Shown here piece after piece: positions 57,106 through 64,000 of a stretch of DNA of 64,000 bases. A program made the translations under genes and the position numbers. Position 1 is the first letter of the stretch; each line of letters opens with the position of its first letter. Under the pieces are notes generated by a model. It was not told the origin of the DNA. It was given only the letters and a program-made list of their open reading frames with translations, and did not search any database. Source of the stretch: Diphasiastrum complanatum (lineage: Eukaryota; Streptophyta; Lycopodiopsida; Lycopodiales; Lycopodiaceae); NCBI GenBank assembly GCA_029204225.1, contig CM055096.1, positions 28,845,995 to 28,909,994 on the forward strand. Reading direction: 5' to 3'.

Positions 57106-57319
57106 CCCTATTCCGCCCTCTTCCGCCCACTCTGGTTCTGCGGACTATCCGCAGGGGGCCTGCGGGGTTTTTTTTTTTTATTAAATAATTTAAAATACGC
57201 GTCCAGCCTTAAAAAAAAAAAATTAAAAAAAAAAAGGGACTCGTCCGACCCCGCGTCCGAGGGTCGGACGAGTCCGGGTCCGGGCGTCGGACGCGGGCTG
57301 AAGTGCTCGGACCCTCATG

Positions 57320-57363
<44 letters not shown>

Positions 57364-57607
57364 TAGGCCTTACAGATTTGAGCTCACGGTTAACTAGTGA
57401 CTACTAAACTGGGAGGTGCATTATTTAGTTATGTCTAACACATTTTGTAGGTGAAACTACCAGCAACCTACATAAATGCACTACTCTCGTCAAGAGCTTC
57501 AAGCTGATACCCATATACCCATATTGCCCACTAATTTTTTTTTTTTTAAAAAATTAATTTTTTTGTTTTTAAATATTAAAAAATGGTACCGCCCTGGTAC
57601 CGCGGAC
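57106..57607. mobile_element. GC-rich hairpin and (AT)n, probable MITE remnant
   Basis: At about 57239-57275 the + strand has ACTCGTCCGACC, then GGTCGGACGAGT, a perfect 12-bp inverted repeat with a short loop. It continues into GGGTCCGGGCGTCGGACGC. An (AT)n run at 57324-57361 is followed by CATAGGCC, the CATAG terminus type seen at 41556. 57583-57605 contains GGTACCGCCCTGGTACCGCGG, as in the 41.6-43.2 kb elements. Confidence 0.5.
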
Positions 57608-57899
57608 CAGAGGGGGGGGGTTTAGGGGTCATAAATTGTTTTTATTTCGCTTTGGGGATGTGGGATAGTGAGGGCAGGGGCCTATTTTTTTTTTTTTTTT
57701 GAAAAACAAAAAATTGGAAAATGGCAGACGCGTCCACCCCCGGACGCACCTCTGAGGAGTCCGCGACTGGACGTGGACGCGGACGCAGACGTGGACGCGG
57801 ACGAAGAAAAAAAAAGGAAAATGGCGGACGTGTCCACCCCCGGACGCACCACGCGCGTCTGCGTCCAGCCCCCGCTTCCTTAGATATATCTCATAGTCT
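57608..57899. mobile_element. Half copy of the foldback family of 48869-49415
   Basis: GGGGTCATAAATTG, TTTCGCTTTGGGGATG and GGGCAGGGGCCTATTTTTT follow the same order as the left arm of the 49-kb element. Then come GGACGCGT/GGACGTGGACGCGGACGC blocks and CCGCTTCCTTAGATATAT. The right arm is missing. The GGACGC hexamer repeats produce Arg/Gly-rich spurious frames. Confidence 0.65.
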
Positions 57900-58072
57900 C
57901 ATAGTTCCAGGTGCCGTGGTACAGCACGGGCACCACACCTATTTTTTTTTTTTTAAAGTCATATTTCGTAAAAGAACCAAAAAAAAAAAAACAAGTGTCG
58001 TACCACGACACGTGCCATGGTACGGTTCCTGGACCTGGACCCCCACGGCACGGGTGCCGGGGGGGGACTATG
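57900..58072. mobile_element. 173-bp MITE-like element (CATAG...CTATG)
   Basis: It starts CATAGTTCCAGGTGCC and ends GGGGGGACTATG, with internal GTACCACGACACGTGCCATG-type palindromes. Immediately after it, 58074-58180 contains another CATAG start and GGAACCGTGG/CCACGGTTCC palindromes, a neighbouring truncated copy. Confidence 0.6.
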
Positions 58073-58205
58073 ACATAGAACCACGGTTCCCAGAACCGTG
58101 GGTCCTGGGAACCGTGGAAGGAACCGTACCATTGTTCCTTGAACCGTGGTACGGTTCATCTAAAAGGAATTGTGGTACGGTTCATCTAATTAATTAATTA
58201 ATCAA

Positions 58206-59326
58206 TTAATTTTCCCCCCGAGGAAAGAGCATCCAAATGCTGCTGCAAACCCTCTCTCGTCCGTGAGAGCAGAACCACATCATCAGCATACAGGAGAATA
58301 GCAATAATGAGGTCACCAAGTGTACAACCCTCCCCTCCATCACTTCGTATAACATGCTCCAGCTCATCAATGTAGAGACCAAAAAGTGTAGGTGAGAGTG
58401 GGCATCCCTGCTTGACCCCAATAGTACTAACCACCTCTGGTGAAATAACCCCTGATAGTCTGATTTGGCCAATAACTCGCCTGTACAGTGCGACTGCTGC
58501 CCCTATAGTATCCTCTTGGAAGCCTCGATCACGAAGCCTCTGTATCAGTAAATGCCTGGAAACATAATCAAAGGCCTTGCAGAAATCCACAAAGCAGCAG
58601 TATGCACGCTCTCTCTTGTCCTTAGCCTCTCTTAATGATGGACCTCAAGGTAAAGATATGAGCAGATGTAGTATATCCAGGTCTAAAACCCGCCTGTCCA
58701 ATGGCATGAAGTGATCTAGCATCCATCTCTGTACTGATCTTCGACTGTAAAATAGAATCATAGACTTTGGCGAGGAGGTGACTGATCATAATGGTGCGGT
58801 AGTTGTCAACTTTCATTGGGCACCGCCTTTGTGGATAGGGTGGATGTGGTTTGTGGACCATGGAGAAGGGAAATCAGAAGTGACAACTTAATTGAATAAA
58901 ATGGAGAGGAAGTGTGAGAGGATGTCAGGAGCATGCTTTAGAAGTTCAGCCTTTAGTTCATCAATATCCTTGGCTCTATGGGACTGTAGTCCTGTGATAG
59001 CCTCGTTTACAAGATCAGTGGTGAATATGTCAAATGTGTTTCCAAACTCGTCAACTGTATGATAAGGGTTGTTGGACCTCTCTTAGTTCTCCATGCTCTT
59101 TCCATTCCATTAGAGTGGTGAGAAAGCATATTCGTCGATGGTCATAGCATGAAGTGTGGCTTGCATTTGACCCATTTCTATTCTGAGATAGCTGGTTTCC
59201 AACGCAATTGCTCCATTGAAGAAAGAATGTACTTGTTTGAATGCCTTCGTAGGAGAGTAGGGTTCTTCCGGAAAGGAGAGGGGACATTGAGAGGGGGCAG
59301 GAGAACCAAAGAGGGAGGAAGAAGGA

Positions 59327-59330
<4 letters not shown>
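58206..59330 (-). pseudogene. LINE RT fragment, minus strand
   Basis: From about 59330 downward the minus strand carries ORF2 sequence upstream of RT (near 59050-58900: AELLKHAPDILSHFLSILF), then VDNYRTIMISHLLAKVYDSI, HAIGQAGFRPGYTTSAHIFT, a frameshift near 58620, CCFVDFCKAFDYVSRHLLIQ, STIGVKQGCPLSPTLFGLYI and ILLYADDVVLLSRTREGL. It is closely related to the LINE at 50.0 kb. It ends abruptly at 58206 next to TTAATTAATTAA. Its 5' edge abuts the microsatellite tail of the next unit. Confidence 0.9.
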
Positions 59331-59358
<28 letters not shown>

Positions 59359-59543
59359 CTTTATTAACGTCTTTTCCATGCCGAAAGGCGTATAAGACGA
59401 GCAAGTACATCAGATAAGATGGAAACAAGACGGATCAGTGCCGTCAAAAACAAACTAACTAAAACCAAACTAACTAAGAAGAGAGTGATATAACCAGGAT
59501 TATATGGTACGTGTACCATTTACATGCTCAACTGGACATCTCT
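59331..59543 (-). mobile_element. 3' UTR, terminal LINE module and (GAAA)n tail of ORF1-only unit 1
   Basis: On the + strand (GAAA)n (about 59330-59357) is followed by the complement of the LINE module (AGCTTTATTAACGTC...CATGCCGAAAGGCGTATAAGAC...AAGTACAT, 59357-59410). 59411-59540 aligns along its length with 61031-61170 of unit 2 (for example CAAACTAACTAAGAAGAGAG versus CAAAACTAACTAGGAAGAGA, and CCAGGATTATATGGTAC versus CCAGGATTATGTGGTAC). This 3' UTR is not shared with the RT-bearing LINE except for the last ~60 bp. Confidence 0.8.
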
Positions 59544-60400
59544 TCATTTCTCTAATTCAAACTCTATCTCAGAATAAAGACTCTCATTAACTATAGGCTT
59601 ACGATCCACAAATCTGATAATGTCGTCACGATAGATAAGCCGTTTGCCAGTTGATAGAGCTTCTTGTCTTGCTTTCTTACGTTCTTGGACTTGGATGAAA
59701 GTAAGATCTTCGTCCAAATAGATTTTGGTACGCAATTTAGATCGTTTCCCTAAAACTTCGCGCCGGTGAGACACTAACGTGAAGCGGATGACAAGAGTAT
59801 CTGGGTCCTTCTTAGGTCGCCAAGCAGTTTCCATACCTTTGCTATGGTGCTGAAGATTTTCTTCCAAAAACTTTTCAGCTTCTTCAACAGCATTTTGGGA
59901 GTTCGGGATACCTCTAACACGGACATTGAGAGCTTTGTGTTCTCGCAGACGGCCCTCGTTTAACGTGGCCGAGATAAACGAAGGTGATGGCGAAAGTGGA
60001 GAGATAGTTGTAGATGAACCTTTAAGTACATTTGCCCATGATTGGACAGCCGTATGGTGCTGTTCCACCTGATTTTCGAGCCTCTGAATCTTTTCTGAAG
60101 TAGCGATTTGGGAAGAATTTTCACTTTTGATATTTGCAACTTGAGTGCTTCAATGGAAGTGTCTAGCTTCTGAAGGTGCGATTGCACAGTGAGAAGTAGA
60201 GAATCATGGGAAGCAAGTTTCTCTCTATGATTGTTAAGGTATTCAAATAGACGGAGTTGATCTTCACGAAGAAGACGGACTAAGGTATATGTGGGGAGAG
60301 AAGCAGGTGCTTCTGGAGTGTTTGGAGTCAAGGGAATAGCTACAGTAGTTTCATTGTTGGTAATAGGATTTGATGGAGAGATAGGAATTGCAACGGGCAT
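59544..60400 (-). pseudogene. LINE ORF1-type protein, unit 1 (one frameshift)
   Basis: The minus strand from 60400 starts MPVAIPISPSNPITNNE, Pro/Thr-rich. A helical, coiled-coil-like region follows (LREDQLRLFEYLNNHREKL, LTVQSHLQKLDTSIEALKLQ). After a frame change near 60100-60060 comes an RRM-like/C-terminal ORF1 region: LNVRVRGIPNSQNAVEEAEK, DPDTLVIRFTLVSHRREVLG, KIYLDEDLTFIQVQERKKAR. The order (coiled coil, then RNA-binding domain with VRG-P and ...EDL motifs) is that of L1-type ORF1 proteins, which bind LINE RNA. No ORF2 follows: the stop at 59544 is about 130 bp from the conserved 3' module. Confidence 0.7.
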
Positions 60401-60672
60401 AGAAGTAAAAGGGGAAGTTGGATTTGTTTGTGAGGCCGAGGCAATATGGAAACAGAAGATGGATCAGGAATAACCCCTTTTCGACGAGGCATTTTGCAGA
60501 TCTGAAGGATAGGCAGGCAAGGATGGCTAGCTAGGCACCATCAGCGATGAACATGCTCAAAGAGCAAGGACAATGGAGGGCGCTAGCAGCCGCGATGGAG
60601 GGCGCAAGGAGCAGGTGCCAGCAGCAACATGGATCAGGCGGCCAGCAGCGCGATGGAGCTGTGCCAGCAGCC

Positions 60673-60723
<51 letters not shown>

Positions 60724-60890
60724 AGAAGAAGACGAAGAAGAAGGGGAGACTAGCTGCAAAGCAGCCACATTGGCTGGCTGCTGTGCAGCCAGGGTGGTAT
60801 CTGGCTGCTGCGCAGCCAGGGGTGGTGAGGGAGGGGGAGCGCTGGCTCCCTCTAGTTTTCCGGGCCATAAGGAGGTGGAGGGCGATGGAG
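60401..60890 (-). other. 5' UTR of ORF1-only unit 1 with (GA)n, and junction to unit 2
   Basis: On the + strand, 60540-60680 repeats GCGATGGAG and CAGCAGC several times, then (GA)n at about 60679-60722. 60723-60890 contains short inverted motifs (GGCTGGCTGCTGTGCAGCCAG and TGGCTGCTGCGCAGCCAGG). It lies between the 5' (CT)n of unit 1 and the 3' tail of unit 2, both read on the minus strand. Confidence 0.6.
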
Positions 60891-60895
60891 CACGA

Positions 60896-60952
<57 letters not shown>

Positions 60953-61170
60953 AGAAGAAGAAGAAGAAGAAGAAGAAGATCTTCTAATGTCTTTTTCATG
61001 CCTAAAGGCATATAAGACAGCCAAGTACATCCAAATATGATAGAAACCTGACGGAATAATGTTGTCTAACAAAATCTAACTACAAACAAAACTAACTAGG
61101 AAGAGAGAGTATTAGTCCAGGATTATGTGGTACAAAGACCACTTACAAATATAACTAGAAAATTCTTCAA
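60891..61170 (-). mobile_element. 3' UTR, terminal LINE module and (GA)n(GAA)n tail of ORF1-only unit 2
   Basis: (GA)n and (GAA)n at about 60896-60978, then the complement of the module at 60978-61030 (ATCTTCTAATGTC...CATGCCTAAAGGCATATAAGAC...AAGTACAT). Then 3' UTR homologous to 59411-59540. In both units the distance from the end of ORF1 to the module is about the same. Confidence 0.8.
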
Positions 61171-62110
61171 TCTTCAATCTCAGACTCAAACTTTAACTGT
61201 ACGCCTTTGTTTGGACTCAACGAAATGAATGTTACCATCCCTATAGATCATGTGTCTACCAGTGTCTTTTGCTTCCTTGAGAGCTTTCTAGCGTTCCACA
61301 CCTTGGACAAGTTGAGATCTTCATCTAGAAAGATCTAGGTATCTTTCAATTTAGGACGTTGCCGTAGTACATCTCATCTGGCCTCCATCGAGGTGAAGCG
61401 TAGGACAAGGGTACTAGCATCTTTCTTGGTATACCAAGTTGTATCCAAAACTTTGTTGTGATGCGGAAGAGTATCTTTCAAAAACTGTATGGCTTCACTA
61501 ATAGCATCTTGAGAATCAGGGATGCCCTTGACACGGTTGTTAAGAGCCTTTTACTCTCGCAATTGGCTCTCAGAGAGTGCAGCAGAGATGAAAGAAACTG
61601 GAGCATCTTTGTTTGGACCTTTATCCCAGTCAGTTTTGCTGTCTTTGAGAACAGCTGCTCTCCTTCTTGATGTCTTCAATGGAAGTATCCAACTATAGAA
61701 GGTGTGAGTGTACTGATTGGAACATTGCTTTGTCCAGCTCCTTCTGGTGAGAAGCAAGAAGTTGGAAAATCCTTATATTGTCTTCATGGAGTGCAGTGAT
61801 AAGATTGTAGAGTGATGGAGACACCAGGGTGAGTGGAAGAGCAATATTAGTGCTTTCATCATGGATTTGATTAGATGGAGGGATATGAATAGCAAAGATA
61901 GAGCTAGGTGTGGTGGGTGGTAGCTCTAGCCAAGCAGAAGCAGGAGCAATGGCTATAGCGGCAAAACCTGGAGCGTTTGGAGCAGGGGGAGGGGAGTGGG
62001 ATCTCCCTTTTCGAGGTATGGTATGGAGCAGCGCGACTGTGGCCAGTGATGGAGCTACTCCATGCACTGGAGCATGTGACCAGCGATGGAGGTACTCCAT
62101 GGAGGCCTCA
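61171..62110 (-). pseudogene. LINE ORF1-type protein, unit 2 (several stops)
   Basis: Minus strand from about 62100: MEYLHRWSHAPVHG, then a Pro-rich start (LPPTTPSSIFAIHIPPSNQI), coiled-coil-like LHEDNIRIFQLLASHQKELD, and after frameshifts the C-terminal region. That region is TLVLRFTSMEA and IFLDEDLN near 61300-61420, parallel to TLVIRFTLVSH and IYLDEDLT in unit 1. It is more decayed than unit 1. No RT or endonuclease sequence is found between ORF1 and the 3' module. Confidence 0.65.
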
Positions 62111-62195
62111 GGTTGCCATCACACCCCTACTCAGCACACAAGAAGCAGCAGGCGCGATGGCGCCAGGCGCGCGCGCGCGAGCGAGCGAACGAGTG

Positions 62196-62247
<52 letters not shown>

Positions 62248-62623
62248 AACGGATTATGTGGAATCATCGAGGAACTTCACACAAATAACAAAGTACTTTG
62301 TGATTTGAGTTTTGATATCTTATTATTGCTACTCTGCTAGCAAGTTTAGGAAAAATGGTGGGCTACATTCTGATCTTCCAGCAGGTTGCAACACATTTTT
62401 CTTGGCTAGGAAGACCATAGCAACCCTCAATATTAGATCTTACTCCATATAGTTTTTGGCAAAATGGCTCTTCCTTGTTAGTAGAAAGTTCTTCTTGTCC
62501 TCCTATCATTTCATCATTGATCACTCCATTCAGATACTTTGATAGACTTAAAAATTCACACAATAGATAGAGAATCATAACTAACTACATAGCAACTGTA
62601 TGCTCTCACTAATTCAAGCGAGC

Positions 62624-62684
<61 letters not shown>
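62111..62684 (-). other. 5' UTR/(GA)n of unit 2, an unassigned 350 bp, and a second (GA)n
   Basis: + strand 62160-62200 is GCGCGCGCGAGCGAGCGAAC running into (GA)n (62196-62244). 62245-62630 shows no element I recognise. (GA)n resumes at 62632-62681. Confidence 0.55.
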
Positions 62685-62949
62685 CAATCCATGTGACAAA
62701 CCCCCATCTAGGTGTATAGGGCGGATAGGACAACCTGTACAGTCTCTCCATAAAGATGGGTCTGTAGTAAAGAGGTTTCACCACAAGCTCCCCATCCCAA
62801 ACCCTATGGATATAAGATCTGTAAATAAATCGGCGAATATGGTGATGTGTGCCCTCCAGAAGTGATGATAAAGGAATACCAATGGAGTCCAATAGCCGAC
62901 CAGCCTGAGAATACCATGAGAAATGAGATCCCTGGCTGTGGAGTAATTG

Positions 62950-62953
<4 letters not shown>
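62685..62953 (-). pseudogene. LINE ORF2 C-terminal fragment bounded by (GA)n on both sides
   Basis: The minus strand reads LLHSQGSHFSWYSQAGRLL, IPLSSLLEGTHHHIRRFIYR and ELVVKPLYYRPIFMERLYRL. This aligns with LHDQGYRLSWFSQASHLL, ISITELPSGTHQ and the following IRRFLYRT...VKPAFYRTHFLEL region of the LINE at 55.5-55.7 kb. Only about 265 bp are present, with (GA)n of about 50 bp on each side (62632-62681, 62954-63003). Confidence 0.85.
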
Positions 62954-63005
<52 letters not shown>

Positions 63006-64000
63006 TATTAATGTCTTTTGATGCCAAAAAGCATATAAGACTGAGTGGTACATCTAAAGTTTGTTGTAACATGGTAGCATAGTAACACCGCAAAACAGCT
63101 TAAGAAACGAATCTGAAATACATAATGTCTATCACTGGAAAACTACAACAAACATTAACATATCCAAAAGATAGAACTGTATGTGATATCAGCTGAGACT
63201 ACTGAAGAAGTCCGTGATACGAGGCCCAGAGGATGATACCGTAGTAGAAGATGGATGCTGATGTTGTCTGTGTCGTCGCTATGGGCACTAACTCTAACTA
63301 GTATGGGATCTCTTCCACTAAAGCCTGGACTTTTTGCATCAAGGACATCTCATATAGCATAAGGGCAACACATCTAGGATCCACATGCATCCCTGAAAAG
63401 ACAATGATAGTTTCCACGAATATTATAGTAGGCCGAACATCTGAAAAGGAAATGCTCCTCCAATTCAATCTCCCCCAAGGCACACATCTGACATAGTCTG
63501 TCCAAACGTGAAGTACCCTGATAAAGACTAGTCTCAATAGCAAGCTGGTGGGAAGAAACCCAAAACTGTCCTAGAGTAACCCCTAGACAGTGTGAGAGTC
63601 CATAATCAAGGTAGTGTGCTCATATAGGAAAACCTGATCCATCAAGCTCCAAAAAGTATGTTCGATAGAAAATTGGCTTAACGCTCAATTGTCCCTGCCA
63701 AGTGTGCTGGATATAAGCCTGATAAATAAAGCATCTAATCTACTCATGAGTGCCTGCTAGGAGATCAGAAACTGGAATACCGACTACAAGGTAGGAATAT
63801 CTGTCAAAAGGGAGAGTCAATACTCTCTGGATATATATACAATGAGCTGAAAAGGGCATCGACTAACAGGAGAGGAACAACAAACTTAGCAATGATAATT
63901 TGGTGTGGGACTGAGGGCTTAGCCCTAATCATCCGAGATCACGTGGTGATCTGGAGTCGAGATATACGAGACCGATCCGAGGAGGTAAGACTTGTACACC
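62954..64000 (-). pseudogene. LINE ORF2 C-terminus, 3' UTR and (GA)n tail; runs off the right edge
   Basis: Read leftward: in about 63840-63520 the minus strand contains YLDYGLSHCLGVTLGQFWVS and SHQLAIETS, then the zinc-binding CQMCALGEIELEEHFLFRC (about 63500-63430), then VDPRCVALMLYEMS. Then a 3' UTR and the terminal module at 63053-63001 (ATGTACCACTCAGTCTTATA...GCATC...ATTAATAAAGCT) ending in (CT)n 63003-62954. It is homologous to 55.6-56.6 kb. Several frameshifts. The RT part would lie beyond base 64000. Confidence 0.85.

Noticed and set aside
56454-57188. Long open frames of Ser/Leu, His/Thr, Cys/Val and Arg/Glu repeats
   Set aside because: They are translations of CT/CA microsatellite DNA in several frames and both strands, with no other support.
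60557-61072. Ser/Leu-rich and Arg/Glu-rich open frames
   Set aside because: Same cause: (GA)n and (GAA)n tails of LINE-family units.

Overview
The window is nuclear DNA of a plant. It is AT-rich outside the inserts, almost free of host genes, and packed with Ty1/copia and Ty3/gypsy retrotransposons, LINEs, hAT-type DNA transposons, foldback/MITE-like elements and long microsatellites. One host gene is recognisable on the + strand: a homologue of RGP1, the arrestin-fold partner of the Ric1-Rgp1 Rab6 exchange complex. Three exons (21384-21732, 26010-26087, 39454-39617) join with matching phases. They are separated by introns of about 4.3 kb and 13.4 kb. Introns this large suggest a large-genome vascular plant such as a fern or gymnosperm; that is inference, and a large-genome angiosperm is not excluded.

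Layout. 1-3.3 kb: minus-strand copia pol fragment with a candidate leader, primer-binding site and LTR. 3.4-9 kb: three copies of an AT-rich LTR-like repeat family and a 30-bp tandem repeat. 10.5-13.0 kb: a short LTR element carrying only gag, followed by a broken gag. 14-20.3 kb: AT-rich DNA with degenerate repeats. 20.38 kb: an 86-bp tRNA-related insertion with a perfect 17-bp duplication. 21.4-39.6 kb: the RGP1-like gene. Intron 1 holds an LTR interrupted by a gypsy RT/RNase H piece. Intron 2 holds a + strand copia remnant, a minus-strand copia split by a gypsy element that lacks the catalytic half of pol, a + strand copia gag, and a solo LTR.

41.4-58.2 kb is a DNA-transposon-rich zone. 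Two hAT copies lie head to head around an (AT)n core, and one of them encodes an unusually long Pro-rich, AT-hook-bearing C-terminus. There are MITE-like elements with CATAG/CTATG ends full of GGTACC palindromes, 340-bp and 112-bp tandem repeats, and a 547-bp foldback element. A LINE in this zone is split by a nearly complete but decayed chromovirus (50509-54968).

58.2-64 kb is a minus-strand head-to-tail chain of LINE-family pieces separated by (GA)n/(CT)n tracts. Two of the units encode only an ORF1-type protein and share a short 3' terminal module with the RT-bearing LINEs. They look like an ORF1-only non-autonomous LINE, comparable in design to mammalian HAL1. This is the most interesting candidate for an undescribed element.

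No rRNA, CRISPR array, bacterial operon or intact tRNA gene was seen. All calls were made by eye, so element boundaries are approximate unless a junction is stated.
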